Assembly: GCF_000425485.1 (NCBI RefSeq)
Contig: NZ_AUDN01000029.1
Coordinates: 1 to 47,137, forward strand
DNA: 47,137 nucleotides
Origin: Flavobacterium tegetincola DSM 22377
Lineage (GTDB): Bacteria; Bacteroidota; Bacteroidia; Flavobacteriales; Flavobacteriaceae
Direction: 5' to 3'
Part shown: positions 1 to 9,490 of the stretch, piece by piece
How the letters are laid out: each line of letters starts with the position of its first letter
Numbering within the stretch: the first letter of the stretch is position 1
Program-made: the position numbers and the translations under genes
The notes under the pieces: generated by a model
Told to the model about the DNA's origin: nothing
Database searches by the model: none
What the model saw: only the letters and a program-made list of their open reading frames with translations

Positions 1-590
1 AGTTCCTTTTCTAAGTCATTGTCGGTATTTTTTTCTGGCATATGTTCTTTGAATTCCTGCTCGAAGCTGTATACTGTTTTTCGCAGTAGCTTGGAACGTT
101 CTCTCAATACATCGATGGCTAAAAATGGATTGGATCTTGATAAAGTATGTGTGGCATCAACGATGATAGACTTCGAACGAATAATACCTTTTTCGATAGC
201 AATGGCGACTGTTTTGTTTATCAATAGATTTAATAAATCGGTATCCTTTAGACGTAGTTTTCTAAATTTTGTTAACGAACTCGGATTGATTACATCGTCT
301 TCTGGATTCATATCCAAAAAATATTTGAAAGACATATCGTATTGAGAACGCTCCACGACATCAATATCGGAAACAGTATAGATTGTTTTAAGTAGTAAAT
401 ACTTGAACATACGAACGGGACTTTCTGCCATTCGCCCATTGTTGGTACAGTACTTATTTAACAACTCATCGTAAATAAAAGTAAAATCAATCAAATCATT
501 GATTTTTCTTAATAGATTTTCTTTTGGAACTATTAAATCATACAACGAAGAATACTCGCTGAATTGTATTGTTTGTTGTCGTACTAACAT
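1..590 (-). CDS. IS1182-family transposase, N-terminal part (cut by window edge)
   Basis: Reading the minus strand from the ATG at 590 gives an uninterrupted frame of about 196 codons to the window edge. It begins MLVRQQTIQFSEY and contains the blocks NGRMAESPVRMFKYLLLK, VVERSQYDMSFKYFL, INPSSLTKFRKLRL and SIIVDATHT. This is the DUF772-type N-terminal domain of IS1182/IS5-like DDE transposases followed by the start of the catalytic domain; the Asp in VDATHT is probably the first catalytic residue. The visible part is intact, with no frameshift. The C-terminal half is outside the window, so activity cannot be judged. Confidence 0.88.
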   Translation of the reverse strand, partial: MLVRQQTIQFSEYSSLYDLIVPKENLLRKINDLIDFTFIYDELLNKYCTNNGRMAESPVRMFKYLLLKTIYTVSDIDVVERSQYDMSFKYFLDMNPEDDVINPSSLTKFRKLRLKDTDLLNLLINKTVAIAIEKGIIRSKSIIVDATHTLSRSNPFLAIDVLRERSKLLRKTVYSFEQEFKEHMPEKNTDNDLEKE

Positions 591-624
591 CTAAAAAACA
601 CTTATAATTAGACTTAAATATAAG

Positions 625-663
625 AAAAAAGGAGCAGAAATCCATAGATATCTACTCCTTTTT
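625..663 (-). terminator. Hairpin terminator upstream of the transposase
   Basis: The arms AAAAAGGAG and CTCCTTTTT, extended inward by AGA/TCT, flank a 12-nt loop. A T-run follows the stem on both strands, so it can end transcription either way. It lies about 35 nt upstream of the transposase start and inside the element, where it would block read-through from flanking genes into the transposase. Confidence 0.6.
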
Positions 664-702
664 ATGTGTCAATTTAATAGAAAGACTTTTTCAGTGCCCT
701 CC

Positions 703-1118
703 TTGATTGTAGAGGCTTTTTTTACTTTAAATGCAATTTAGTTTGGACGAACTTGGCTCCGAATGATGTGTTTCGCATTACAATTGATCTATATTGGTAC
801 AGTACAAATTGAAATTATGTAGTAAAGAAGTTTCATTTTTCAGCTCAATAAAGAAATTGCAAAATACATAACTCCACTGTCCTTTAATACCTTACGTTTT
901 ATTAATACTATAAACGGTAATCTGGAATGCACGTGGTAGTTTTTGTTTACCTTTAACAGAAGAAAATACTATTCAAAAAAGTAGTTTAAAATGATTTTTT
1001 AAACTCAGAATCAGTAAAATTTTAATAACCTATTAATTTACAACGTCTATTGATTCATAACTACAACTGATTACCAGAAAACTGTAGAAAGTAAGTTTAA
1101 ATTTACTGTATAATCAAT
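703..1118. other. Non-coding stretch between IS end and the 1119 gene
   Basis: No frame of useful length was seen on either strand. A GAGGC followed by seven T at 713-724 looks like the 3' arm of a terminator whose 5' arm is not intact, which could be a host terminator disrupted by the insertion. The rest is AT-rich with no recognisable repeat. Confidence 0.4.
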
Positions 1119-1637
1119 ATGGCACCTATAAACACTAAACTAAACCCAATGAAAAAACTTCATCTAAGCTTATATTTAATATTTGTTGTAACAGCGGCCA
1201 TGGTTTTACTGAATCGCTACACCGACTTATATTTAAGCGATTATCGTGTGCATTTTTTCTTTTTATTTTTTGCTGCATCATCCTTTGTAGTAATTGTGGG
1301 GCATGTGTTCAAAAAGTTACAAACAAATAAATCTATCTTTATAACTTTTCTATTGGTAGGAATTGCTTGTTTCTTAAAAGCATTCTTCACTTGGGGCGGC
1401 GATTGGAAAACGCAGACCAAAATGTACCAGAATATTGAAAACGAAAGCAAATCTGTAGATATTCAGCTACGTGCAGATAAATTCAATTTTGGATACAAAG
1501 AAAGAGTGATTGAAATCAATAAAATTGCACCTTTTATCCAATGGACTACCGATGTTGATACTACTAAAATGGATTTGACAAAATGGAAAAGAATTGATTT
1601 ATATGTCAATGATATGAAATTAAGCGCGAAAAATTAA
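1119..1637 (+). CDS. Small membrane protein of unknown function
   Basis: I do not recognise the family. The 172-residue product has hydrophobic helices at about residues 14-31 (LSLYLIFVVTAAMVLL), 44-62 (HFFFLFFAASSFVVIVGHV) and 72-90 (SIFITFLLVGIACFLKAFF), then a soluble C-terminal half of about 80 residues with no Cys or known motif. The tail probably lies outside the membrane. A second in-frame ATG at 1149 (MKKLHLSLY) is equally plausible as start because it directly precedes the first helix. The gene stands alone, facing the minus-strand gene at 1743-2195. Confidence 0.6.
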   Translation: MAPINTKLNPMKKLHLSLYLIFVVTAAMVLLNRYTDLYLSDYRVHFFFLFFAASSFVVIVGHVFKKLQTNKSIFITFLLVGIACFLKAFFTWGGDWKTQTKMYQNIENESKSVDIQLRADKFNFGYKERVIEINKIAPFIQWTTDVDTTKMDLTKWKRIDLYVNDMKLSAKN

Positions 1638-1742
1638 TTGATAAATTTCCAGTGCCTCACATAAAAAATCCAGTAAACGCAATGGAATTACTGGATTTTC
1701 TGTTTAAAAAATATATTTCTTGCCAACCTTTAAGTTTCTACC

Positions 1743-2195
1743 TTAGTCCATTGCTTGATCCCGAAGTACTTTCACCTGATCGTGATCCGATTGAATTGCA
1801 GCTTGTTGTCTTAGAATCATTGCCAAATGATCTAGTGCTAAATCTTCCTTATCATCAAGTGCCGTTTCATAAGCCTCAAGTGCCTTGTCCTCTCCATATT
1901 CGCAGGAGTCCAAAATAGTACCTCTATTATTTCCAGTAAGTGTTGCTTTAAAATCCATCCAAAATCGGAAAAATTTTCCTGTCGCACGCGTTCCCTCTTC
2001 CACCTCGCCACCCAAGGTCAATACCGCGGCCGAAAGTTCAACTAGATTTTTTTCACTCGTATTTTGGAAGCGTTCCAAAACTATCTTTAAATCAGTTTCT
2101 TCTGCTTCTATATAAGCAGTTTTATAACCTGCTACTCTATCATTATTTATTACGATCAACTCGTTTAAAATGTCTATGCTTTTATCTGTGTCCAT
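1743..2195 (-). CDS. PA2169 / DUF2383-type four-helix bundle protein
   Basis: The start at 2195 gives MDTDKSIDILNELIVINNDRV. The longer upstream reading (to 2243) adds a basic, unmotivated extension. The protein is about 150 residues and almost entirely helical, with repeated spacing of acidic residues and the pattern LNELI..N.DR..GY.TA......DLK..., typical of the PA2169/DUF2383 family with a ferritin-like fold. Members occur in many Bacteroidota and Proteobacteria next to general stress genes; their biochemical role is not established. No metal-binding ExxH pair is obvious. Together with the YciF-like protein at 8405 this gives two ferritin-fold stress proteins in the window. Confidence 0.8.
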   Translation of the reverse strand: MDTDKSIDILNELIVINNDRVAGYKTAYIEAEETDLKIVLERFQNTSEKNLVELSAAVLTLGGEVEEGTRATGKFFRFWMDFKATLTGNNRGTILDSCEYGEDKALEAYETALDDKEDLALDHLAMILRQQAAIQSDHDQVKVLRDQAMD

Positions 2196-2429
2196 TTTCC
2201 TATTTATTAATTGTTCAAATTTAGAAAATAAAAACCGTAACATTTTATACTATTTGCAATCCTTTTTATAGGTTTTCATCGCACGGGAATCGGGAAAATG
2301 GAATTTCAGCAAAGGAAATTAATTTGAAATTTGACGATAAAAATTTGAATGCAATTTTACGCTATAATTCGAAATTTGGGAAATCTGTGTAAAAAGAATT
2401 TTTAAATGGAAACACTAAATCTCAATCTT

Positions 2430-2846
2430 TTAATTTAACAATTTGATATTTAACGTCTTACTTTCTAAAAAAGTGAATTTACAATCCTTAAATTTCGGTG
2501 CTGACATCTTTGGCGCAAAATTGTTAGAAAACCCGTAAGGTTCCTTTGGAATACCAATAAAGTTTGTATTCATTTTATTGTCCGAATTCTCATCGTGATA
2601 CAATGTTACGGCGTAATCCCCTTTTGGTAAATCAGTGATAATAAGCGTTGCCGTGTTATCTTGGACTTTTATAGAATAATTTTTAATTGCATATCCTACT
2701 TTTAAAAAGTGTGTTTCGCTGTCAAAAATACCAACTTTAATCTCGCCTTGAATCTTATCGATATTAGAAATTTTAATCGTTAATTGTGGATTATTCGATG
2801 GTATGAGTGTAAAAATTATACCAAATAGCAGTAGTACACTTTTCAT
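2430..2846 (-). CDS. DUF2141 secreted protein
   Basis: Starting at 2846 (MKSVLLLFGIIFTLIPSNNP) places a signal peptide at the N-terminus; the longer frame from 2879 adds eleven charged residues before it and is unlikely. The mature part of about 115 residues shows the DUF2141 pattern: GEIKVGIFDSETHFL near the start, then DLPKGDYAVTLYHDENSDNKMNTNFIGIPKEPYGFSNN, a calcium-loop-like D-N-N-D stretch followed by GIPxEpYGFSN. The family is exported and predicted to be a beta-sandwich; its function is unknown. It stands alone on the minus strand, 585 nt or less from its neighbours. Confidence 0.85.
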   Translation of the reverse strand: MKSVLLLFGIIFTLIPSNNPQLTIKISNIDKIQGEIKVGIFDSETHFLKVGYAIKNYSIKVQDNTATLIITDLPKGDYAVTLYHDENSDNKMNTNFIGIPKEPYGFSNNFAPKMSAPKFKDCKFTFLESKTLNIKLLN

Positions 2847-3084
2847 AGCTTTATTATTTTTATATCGAAACCGTGTCAACGTAGCGCCAAGCTCAAATAA
2901 TTAAATTTCAATTTGATTTACAACTAGTTAAATCCCTTGGTAAAGAAACGATTTTCAAGTCAAAATTCGCACGTTCGAAAATACAACCAAGAAAAAAGAC
3001 CAGACATTTTTAAAATTAATTTCTATAGAGGTAAATCCAATATTCTTTTATCTAAAATTTTTAGATCAGAATATTGAAGTTGTA

Positions 3085-3516
3085 TTACTTTATTGCATCA
3101 ACCGCTTCAAAAACAGCTAAAGGTGCTCTTCTTCCCACGTTAATTGATAATTCAGTACCACTAATCGTGTAATTGTCTGCCAGTTCAAAAACTTCTAAAA
3201 AAGCGCTTTCATTGAAGTTATGATCAGTACATGCCATCATTGTTGATGCCATTTGAGAAAATTTAATACGATTTCCTTTTTCTAAAGTATAAGTTCCCAG
3301 CATATTATTACATCCTGAAAAACCAGAAACGCGGTTGTTTTCTTTATTCAACATGAAAAAAACAGTTCTATCCAATTTTAGATCGGTCATGTCTTTTCCT
3401 TCAAAGGTTTTCAATTTCCACATTTTTCCCTCAACTCCGGCAACTGCTGGTTGCGTAGCATTACAACTTATAAATAGTACAGTTACTAGTGCAATTAATG
3501 CTAATTTGATTTTCAT
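3085..3516 (-). CDS. META-domain lipoprotein (HslJ-like)
   Basis: The 143-residue protein starts with a lipoprotein signal (MKIKLALIALVTVLFISC, acylated Cys at residue 18). A META domain follows: KMWKLKTFEGKDM at the start, then VSGFSGCNNMLGTYTL, IKFSQMASTMMAC and ESAFLEVFELADNYTISGTEL. The GxxGCN and MASTxMAC blocks are diagnostic of the META/HslJ family, which sits in the envelope and has been linked in E. coli to novobiocin resistance and heat-shock expression. The exact role here is unknown. It appears monocistronic. Confidence 0.88.
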   Translation of the reverse strand: MKIKLALIALVTVLFISCNATQPAVAGVEGKMWKLKTFEGKDMTDLKLDRTVFFMLNKENNRVSGFSGCNNMLGTYTLEKGNRIKFSQMASTMMACTDHNFNESAFLEVFELADNYTISGTELSINVGRRAPLAVFEAVDAIK

Positions 3517-3650
3517 AGTTTTATAACTTTAAGAATGTACTTAAAATAGCTTTTATCTTTTACGCATCGTAAACCAATAAGGATGCCAGAAATGTTACTA
3601 TGCAAAAGTACATCAAATGAAGATAGTTAATTTATTTTAATTCAGACACG

Positions 3651-3672
3651 AAAAAAAGCCGCAAAACGGCAC
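3651..3672 (-). terminator. Rho-independent terminator of the 3769 lipoprotein gene
   Basis: On the minus strand GCCG-TTTTG-CGGC is followed by seven T. It lies about 100 nt past the stop of the lipoprotein gene. Confidence 0.6.
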
Positions 3673-3768
3673 AATTTAATGTACTGCTTTACGACTTATG
3701 TATTGAAAGTAAATTCTCTAAATCTATATTTTTACTGGCTATCCTCTATTTTTTCTTTACTCCAAATT

Positions 3769-4419
3769 CTACCTTCGTTCCTTCGGCATATCAAGTACCT
3801 CATCACCACAATCTACAAATCCTGAATCTTCCAAAGCTTCTAAACCGATTTCAATTCTTGCCTTATTCGTAGCTTCTTTAGTTTGAATACAAGGTTTTCC
3901 AAATTGAGAACCGTAAAAAACGCGTCTAGTGTCTTTGTTTTTACTATTGCCCCAATAATATTTATCTAGAATCATAGCAAAGTATTCCGCCTGTAAATTT
4001 CCTTTTCTAACTTCATTAAAAAATAAATCAAAATATTTCTGTTCATTAATCAGTCGGTGTGAATTGTGTAGTAAAACTGCTGGAAAAGCCATTGAAACAC
4101 ATTCTTGAGAGTAATTCCGTTTTCCAACGAGTTCTTCTGTCGGAAATCCATTCATTACTACAAAATTTACAACTCTTACAAAACTCAACGTGTCAATACT
4201 AGACATGATTTTTGCTTTATTGAAAGTAATTCTTGAATCACGTATACCTTGATCCAATCCATAAATTTGACACAATTCAAAAGCAAGACTATCTTGTTTT
4301 CTTTGTGCAACTGAATCAATTTCTGAAGTAGTGTTGTGTTGTGTTGCAACACTTTTACAACTTGTAGCACTAATCAATAAAATTAGTGCTACAAGTAAAA
4401 AAGTTAATCTATAAATCAT
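3769..4419 (-). CDS. Lipoprotein, possibly DUF6624-like
   Basis: The 216-residue product begins with a lipoprotein signal, MIYRLTFLLVALILLISATSC, with the acylated Cys at residue 21. The mature part contains YGLDQGIRDS, then FPAVLLHNSH, YFAMILDKYYWG and RRVFYGSQFGKP. The DQ-xxR block early and the YGSQ block late are reminiscent of the DUF6624 family, but I assign it only tentatively. No enzyme motif was found. It is followed by its own terminator and is not obviously linked to the acyl-CoA carboxylase genes that lie upstream on the same strand. Confidence 0.75.
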   Translation of the reverse strand: MIYRLTFLLVALILLISATSCKSVATQHNTTSEIDSVAQRKQDSLAFELCQIYGLDQGIRDSRITFNKAKIMSSIDTLSFVRVVNFVVMNGFPTEELVGKRNYSQECVSMAFPAVLLHNSHRLINEQKYFDLFFNEVRKGNLQAEYFAMILDKYYWGNSKNKDTRRVFYGSQFGKPCIQTKEATNKARIEIGLEALEDSGFVDCGDEVLDMPKERR

Positions 4420-4504
4420 TTATAATTGTTTTAAAATAAAACATTGACCTTTCATTAAAGCATAAATCTTCTTTGTTCTATGTTCTATTCTCTATTTTTA
4501 TATC

Positions 4505-6046
4505 CTACAAAGGAATATTCCCATGTTTTCTCTTCGGTTGGTCTACCACTTTATTTTCCAACATACTGAAAGCCTTTATCAATTTACGTCTCGTGTCTTG
4601 TGGCAAAATCACTTCATCAATAAAACCACGTTGAGCCGCACCATAAGGAGTTGCAAATTGTTCCGCATATTCAGCTTCTTTTTCTAATAGTTTTTCAGCA
4701 GGATTTTCAGCAGCTGCGATTTCTTTTTTGAAAATAATTTCACTCGCTCCTTTGGCACCCATAACGGCAATTTCCGCAGAAGGCCAAGCAAAATTCATGT
4801 CGGCACCAATGTGTTTTGAATTCATCACATCATAAGCACCACCATACGCTTTTCTAGTAATAACCGTAATTCTTGGCACTGTAGCTTCGCTTAACGCATA
4901 CAATAATTTCGCACCGTGAACGATAATTCCGTTCCATTCTTGGTCGGTTCCAGGTAAGAAACCAGGAACGTCCACAAGTACTAAAAGTGGAATATTAAAA
5001 CAATCACAAAAACGGGTAAAACGTGCCGCTTTAATCGAACTGTTCACATCCAAAACTCCCGCTAAGAAATTAGGTTGATTGGCAACAATACCAACACTTC
5101 TACCTCCTAAACGAGCGAATCCTACGATAATATTTTCAGCGTAATTTTTATGCACTTCGTAAAACGAATCTGCATCAATAATTCCTTTAATCACCGAATG
5201 CATATCATACGGTTTATTAGCATTTTCAGGAATGATATTCGCTAATTCTTCCCGAATTTCATCACCCAATTCTACTGCAACTTTTGGTGTCGTTTCGGTA
5301 TTATTTTGTGGCAAATAACTCAACAATCGCTTGATGTCTTCCAAACATTCCACATCATTTGCAGAAGTAATATGAGCTACTCCAGATTTTGTTGAATGTG
5401 TACTTGCACCACCCAATTCTTCCGAAGTCACCGTTTCGTTTGTTACTGTTTTCACGACATTTGGCCCCGTAACAAACATATAACTACTGTTTTCGACCAT
5501 CATAGTAAAATCTGTCATGGCAGGCGAATAAACCGCTCCACCAGCACAGGGTCCCATAATAGCAGAAATCTGTGGAATCACGCCCGACGATTGTACATTT
5601 CTGTAAAAAATATCTGCGTAACCTCCAAGAGAACGAACGCCTTCTTGAATTCGAGCACCACCAGAATCATTTAATCCAATCATTGGCGTCCCTGTTTTCA
5701 CAGCCAGGTCCATTACTTTACAAATCTTCTCGGCATGTGTTTCAGACAATGCACCTCCAAAAACAGTAAAATCTTGTGCAAAAACATACACCATTCTCCC
5801 GTTAATAGTTCCGTAACCTGTAATTACACCGTCGCCATAATAGACTTCTTTTTGCATGCCAAATTCGGTCGTACGGTGTGTAACTAGCATTCCAATTTCT
5901 TCAAAGGAACCTTCGTCCATCAAATATTCTACCCGTTCCCGAGCGGTTAATTTTTTCTTTGAATGTTGTGTTGCAATCCTTTTTTCACCTCCGCCCAAAC
6001 GAGCCAAAGCCATTTTATCTTCTAAATTTTGTATCTTATCTTTCAT
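4505..6046 (-). CDS. pccB: Acyl-CoA carboxylase carboxyltransferase (propionyl-CoA carboxylase beta type)
   Basis: This 513-residue carboxyltransferase transfers CO2 from carboxybiotin to an acyl-CoA, most likely making methylmalonyl-CoA from propionyl-CoA in the cytoplasm. Visible landmarks are [13 protein letters not shown] (about residues 124-136), the oxyanion-hole block [12 protein letters not shown] (about 166-177), and [15 protein letters not shown] and [11 protein letters not shown] in the C-terminal half. The Asp in GGAYDVM is, as I recall from Streptomyces PccB/AccB work, the residue favouring propionyl-CoA over acetyl-CoA. Length is normal for the family. It is the last gene of a three-gene minus-strand operon with the biotin carboxylase and the biotin carrier. 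Confidence 0.93.
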   Translation of the reverse strand: MKDKIQNLEDKMALARLGGGEKRIATQHSKKKLTARERVEYLMDEGSFEEIGMLVTHRTTEFGMQKEVYYGDGVITGYGTINGRMVYVFAQDFTVFGGALSETHAEKICKVMDLAVKTGTPMIGLNDSGGARIQEGVRSLGGYADIFYRNVQSSGVIPQISAIMGPCAGGAVYSPAMTDFTMMVENSSYMFVTGPNVVKTVTNETVTSEELGGASTHSTKSGVAHITSANDVECLEDIKRLLSYLPQNNTETTPKVAVELGDEIREELANIIPENANKPYDMHSVIKGIIDADSFYEVHKNYAENIIVGFARLGGRSVGIVANQPNFLAGVLDVNSSIKAARFTRFCDCFNIPLLVLVDVPGFLPGTDQEWNGIIVHGAKLLYALSEATVPRITVITRKAYGGAYDVMNSKHIGADMNFAWPSAEIAVMGAKGASEIIFKKEIAAAENPAEKLLEKEAEYAEQFATPYGAAQRGFIDEVILPQDTRRKLIKAFSMLENKVVDQPKRKHGNIPL

Positions 6047-6147
6047 ATATAGATAATGCTTATTTTTTAATGGAATATGGAATTCGCACCTCTTGATTAG
6101 TAATTTCGACCAAATCTGTGTAATGCTTATTTCATGAAAATGATTCT

Positions 6148-7596
6148 TTATTGTTGAGGCAAACGAAGCGTGATTTGGTCTTTTAAATACTGTTGCAAGG
6201 CAATCATAGCCGCCACTTCTGCTTCTTGTTCTTGGTGTACTTTTAAATGTTCGGCATCGTAATATTTCTTTACAAAATGGGTATCAAAATGTCCGGAACG
6301 AAACGCTTCGTGCTCCATTACAAATTTCCCAAAAGGTAAAGTTGTACTCACACCTTCCACGTGATAGCCATCAATAGCTTGAATCATCAATTGAATCGAC
6401 TCTTCGCGAGTAGCTCCGTAAGTGATTAATTTAGCCAACATCGGGTCGTAATAAATGGGCACATCCATTCCTTGCTCGAATCCATTATCTACACGAATTC
6501 CGTCACCTTCCGGCAAAGTGTACACGTCTAAATGACCTACACTTGGTAAAAAATCATTCAACGGATCTTCCGCATAAACACGCAATTCCATCGCATGTCC
6601 TTTCATTTTCAAGTCTTCTTGTTGCATCGTAAGTTTTTCGCCTCGAGCGACACGAATTTGCAATTCTACTAAATCCATACCCGAAATTAATTCGGTAACC
6701 GGATGTTCAACTTGCAAACGAGTATTCATTTCCAAGAAGTAGAAATTATGGTTTTCGTCCAATAAAAATTCAACCGTTCCCGCTCCAAGATAATCACAAG
6801 CTTGTGAAACTTTTACCGCTGCTTCACCCATTTTCTTACGAAGTTCTGGAGTCAAAACTGCTGATGGAGCTTCTTCCACTACCTTCTGATGACGACGCTG
6901 TATGCTGCATTCTCTTTCAAATAAATACAAGGTATTCCCGTGAGAATCTGCCATGATTTGAATTTCGATATGTCTTGGAGAAGCCACGTATTTTTCAATA
7001 AAAACCGAACCATCTCCAAAAGCAGAAGTCGCCTCACTAATGGCACGTGTCATTTGCGATTCTAAATCTTCCGACTTTTCAACAACACGCATTCCTTTTC
7101 CTCCACCTCCGGCAGAAGCTTTAATCAAAATGGGGTAACCAATTTCACTTGCAATTTTCTTTGCTTTATCCGTGTCGGTTATGGCTTCGTCAATTCCGGG
7201 AACCATTGGAATATCATAGGCTTTTACCGCTTCTTTTGCCGCAAGTTTACTTCCCATCATGTGAATCGCTTTGGATTCTGGTCCGATAAAAATCATTCCG
7301 TTTGCACGAACTTCATCTGCGAAAGCGGCATTTTCACTCAAAAATCCGTATCCCGGGTGAATGGCATCTACGCTTAAAGATTTTGCAACTTCCACAATTT
7401 TGCTTCCTAATAAATACGATTGATTAGATGGGCTTTCGCCAATCCAAACCGCTTCATCAGCAAATTTAACGTGGGGTGCATTTCGATCTACCGTCGAAAA
7501 AATAGCTACGGTTTTTATACCCATTTTCTGGGCCGTTTTCATTACCCTAATGGCAATTTCGCCTCGATTGGCAACTAATATTTTTGTTATTTTCAT
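6148..7596 (-). CDS. Biotin carboxylase subunit of acyl-CoA carboxylase
   Basis: The 482-residue ATP-grasp enzyme carboxylates biotin on the carrier protein using ATP and bicarbonate. The N-terminal block [17 protein letters not shown], the ATP-binding loop [14 protein letters not shown], the catalytic stretch [14 protein letters not shown] and RVYAEDP are all present. It ends about 35 residues beyond the usual 450-residue AccC core with a Gln/Glu-rich tail and has no fused biotinyl domain; that domain is the separate upstream gene. Gaps of about 100 nt separate the three genes. AccC and PccA are hard to tell apart by motif; the partner argues for the propionyl-CoA pathway. Confidence 0.93.
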   Translation of the reverse strand: MKITKILVANRGEIAIRVMKTAQKMGIKTVAIFSTVDRNAPHVKFADEAVWIGESPSNQSYLLGSKIVEVAKSLSVDAIHPGYGFLSENAAFADEVRANGMIFIGPESKAIHMMGSKLAAKEAVKAYDIPMVPGIDEAITDTDKAKKIASEIGYPILIKASAGGGGKGMRVVEKSEDLESQMTRAISEATSAFGDGSVFIEKYVASPRHIEIQIMADSHGNTLYLFERECSIQRRHQKVVEEAPSAVLTPELRKKMGEAAVKVSQACDYLGAGTVEFLLDENHNFYFLEMNTRLQVEHPVTELISGMDLVELQIRVARGEKLTMQQEDLKMKGHAMELRVYAEDPLNDFLPSVGHLDVYTLPEGDGIRVDNGFEQGMDVPIYYDPMLAKLITYGATREESIQLMIQAIDGYHVEGVSTTLPFGKFVMEHEAFRSGHFDTHFVKKYYDAEHLKVHQEQEAEVAAMIALQQYLKDQITLRLPQQ

Positions 7597-7601
7597 TTAT
7601 A

Positions 7602-7620
7602 CTGAACTTGTTTCAGCATC
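7602..7620. repeat. Short interspersed palindrome CTGAA...TTCAG
   Basis: CTGAACTTGTTTCAGCATC contains CTGAA and TTCAG arms and sits between the biotin carboxylase and carrier genes. The same kind of element, GCTGAAATA-N-ATT...CAGGACAAA, occurs twice at 30763-30853. Such elements are frequent between genes in Flavobacterium-type genomes, as I remember them. Confidence 0.45.
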
Positions 7621-7691
7621 TCACGATACTTCTATGAATGTTTACTTTTATCTCAATTTATTTCCCCAAGGTTAAAACCATGGGCTATGCT

Positions 7692-8177
7692 TTATTCAAA
7701 CTCAATCAACAACTGTCCTTTTTCTACAGCGTCGCCTTTTTTAGCAGAAATGGATTTGATAATTCCCGCTCTTGGCGAAAGGAAACTATTTTCCATTTTC
7801 ATGGCTTCAAGGATTAGCAAACAGTCATTTTCCTGCACTTCTTGCCCTACAGAAACACTCATTTCTAAAATAAGTCCCGGCATTGGAGCTTTGATTTCGT
7901 TGATTTGCTTGGAACCACCCACTAAAAACCCCAATTCCTTAATCAATAAATCAAGGGCGTTTTCAATAGCTACTTCATACGTATTTCCGTTTACTTTAAC
8001 AGTATAGGTTTTGTTAATGAAATCAGCTTCAACGATTTCGGCAGAGTAAGCTTGATTATTTTTTAGAATGTGAAATTTCGAAGGTGAAACTTCCACCGCA
8101 TCAATTGTTGAATCTTCAGATGCTTTACGGTCGTAAATATTCGTGTTATTTACGGTGAGTTTATAACTTTTATCCAT
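7692..8177 (-). CDS. Biotin carboxyl carrier protein of acyl-CoA carboxylase
   Basis: The start at 8177 (MDKSYKLTVNNTNIYDRK) was preferred over 8249 because the extra upstream residues are unlike the family. The 161-residue protein has an N-terminal region seen in free-standing carriers of PCC-type enzymes and a C-terminal biotinyl domain beginning IKAPMPGLILEM. The biotin attachment site is EAMKMEN with Lys127. It is the first gene of the carboxylase operon, so carrier, carboxylase and transferase are made together. The arrangement of three separate subunits differs from PccA enzymes with a fused carrier. Confidence 0.9.
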   Translation of the reverse strand: MDKSYKLTVNNTNIYDRKASEDSTIDAVEVSPSKFHILKNNQAYSAEIVEADFINKTYTVKVNGNTYEVAIENALDLLIKELGFLVGGSKQINEIKAPMPGLILEMSVSVGQEVQENDCLLILEAMKMENSFLSPRAGIIKSISAKKGDAVEKGQLLIEFE

Positions 8178-8311
8178 GTTGTATTTTTGATATCGTAAAA
8201 ATAGGAAAAAAGTAGTCGTTTTAAAAGGATAATAATTATATAGAACCAATTTACGCTTGAAATTCCGTCCTTCTTACTGACTATTTCCAGAAATTGACCT
8301 TTTTTATTAAA

Positions 8312-8357
8312 AAATCCCCATTCTACTGCCGGAAATTACGGAGTAAAATGGGGATTT
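8312..8357 (-). terminator. Long hairpin terminator after the YciF-like gene
   Basis: The 10-nt arms AAATCCCCAT and ATGGGGATTT enclose a second pairing, TACT-CCG with CGG-AGTA (one bulged G). On the minus strand the stem runs into a T-rich stretch. It is 48 nt past the stop of the gene at 8405 and faces the carboxylase operon promoter region. Confidence 0.75.
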
Positions 8358-8404
8358 GTAAAAGTCAGATGGACTGCCGTTACTTACGAAATTATAACGT
8401 GCAT

Positions 8405-9007
8405 TTATTCAGTAGCCGCCTCTGTTTCCATTGCATCAAAATTGATATCATTATAAGCAGCATCTGTAAGCGTTTGATCTGCATTTTTCTCCTCAAGTAA
8501 CGATTCTACCAATAAAGCAGCCGCTTCTTCTTCACCTAATGTTTTAGCCCATGCTGCTAAAGTTCCGTACGTTGCAATCTCGTAATGCTCTATTTTTTGC
8601 GAAGCAGCAATGATTCCAGCATCACGAACGGCACCAACTTCCGTTTCCTCCATGATACTTTTTCCTTCTTCGATTAGTCCGTCCATAGCGTCGCATTTTT
8701 TAGCAACTGCTTTTTCGCCAATTAATTCAAAGACTTTTTCCAATCGGCTGATTTGTTCTTCTGTTTCCACTAAATGCGCAGTCAGGCCTTCTGTTAACTT
8801 CGCTGAAGTTGCATTTTTGGCCATTTTTGGAATTGCTTTTGTCAACGCTTTTTCTGCCCAGTAAATATCTTTCAAACTGTCTACAAACAGTTCTCTTAAT
8901 TTTTCTGCTGCCGTAGATTTGGCATCTACCATGTGTTTTCTTTCAATTGATTCTTTCAGTGCGTCTTTAGATGCGGTCTCTTTTTTTGTGTCTGTTGAAT
9001 TTTTCAT
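8405..9007 (-). CDS. DUF892 ferritin-like protein (YciE/YciF type)
   Basis: A charged, disordered N-terminus of about 40 residues precedes a DUF892 core that starts LRELFVDSLKDIYWAEKAL. Helices then carry HLVETEEQISRLEKVFELIG, CDAMDGLIEEG, AQKIEHYEIATYGTLAAWAKTLGEEEAAALL and a final ADQTLTDAA. The spaced Glu and His residues (WAEKA, ETEEQ, EHYE) match the di-iron or metal site proposed for YciF. Such proteins are induced by general stress in enterobacteria; the biochemical activity is not settled. The gene is single, with its own terminator, and adds to the stress genes in this window. Confidence 0.9.
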   Translation of the reverse strand: MKNSTDTKKETASKDALKESIERKHMVDAKSTAAEKLRELFVDSLKDIYWAEKALTKAIPKMAKNATSAKLTEGLTAHLVETEEQISRLEKVFELIGEKAVAKKCDAMDGLIEEGKSIMEETEVGAVRDAGIIAASQKIEHYEIATYGTLAAWAKTLGEEEAAALLVESLLEEKNADQTLTDAAYNDINFDAMETEAATE

Positions 9008-9165
9008 AGCGTCTATTTTTTGATTTATTCAAAGTTATTTGAAAACCACAAAAATTGAATTATGAAATTTTAAACTCAATTTATAAAATTACAAACTATA
9101 AGTATTTACCAACCAAAACACTGCAAAATAAATATGCTAAAAAAACTTTTAAAAGTGTTCCAAAA

Positions 9166-9381
9166 CTACAAGCTTATCTTTTCAATTTTAAAACCTGCCT
9201 CCTCAACTTTTGTCAAGATAATTCCTTCATTGGTTCCGTCAAAATCAACCGTCAAAATTTTATCTTTACTTGAAGTATCCACTTCCCATTTTTTTATTTC
9301 AGGCACACTGTTTAAAAAAGGAGTTACAGTATCTGTACATCCGCTGCATTTCATATTAGTTTTGAATCTTAATGTTCTCAT
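9166..9381 (-). CDS. Heavy-metal-associated (HMA) copper chaperone-like protein
   Basis: Starting at 9381 gives a 71-residue protein, MRTLRFKTNMKCSGCTDTV, the length of a free HMA domain. The metal-binding loop is MKCSGC, with Cys at residues 12 and 15; the rest follows the ferredoxin-like HMA pattern (KKWEVDTSSKDKILTVDF...VEEAGFKIEKI). It probably shuttles Cu(I) in the cytoplasm. It lies 110 nt downstream of copA on the same strand, so it may share its transcript. The earlier ATG at 9441 would add twenty residues not seen in this family. Confidence 0.85.
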   Translation of the reverse strand: MRTLRFKTNMKCSGCTDTVTPFLNSVPEIKKWEVDTSSKDKILTVDFDGTNEGIILTKVEEAGFKIEKISL

Positions 9382-9490
9382 TATTTTACTTTTTATTAAA
9401 TTTTCTCCCTCAACTCTCTTAAAGAAAGTGCTTGGAGTCAATGTGTTAAGAATTTGTTACTTATTATTATTGAATATTGACGTTATTGTT

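Larger units (their letters stand above)
1..702 (-). mobile_element. IS1182-family insertion sequence, partial (upstream end)
   Basis: Only the transposase-start side of the element lies in the window; the rest runs off the left edge. It comprises the transposase start (codon 1 at 590), a hairpin at 625-663 and a probable outer end near 680-702, where the minus strand reads GGGCACTGAAAAAGTC. That resembles IS1182-type ends as I remember them, but the opposite end is not available to confirm an inverted repeat, so the boundary is approximate. Confidence 0.55.

Noticed and set aside
19..345. Plus-strand frame of 108 codons at the left edge
   Set aside because: It is antisense to an intact IS1182 transposase frame with clear family motifs.
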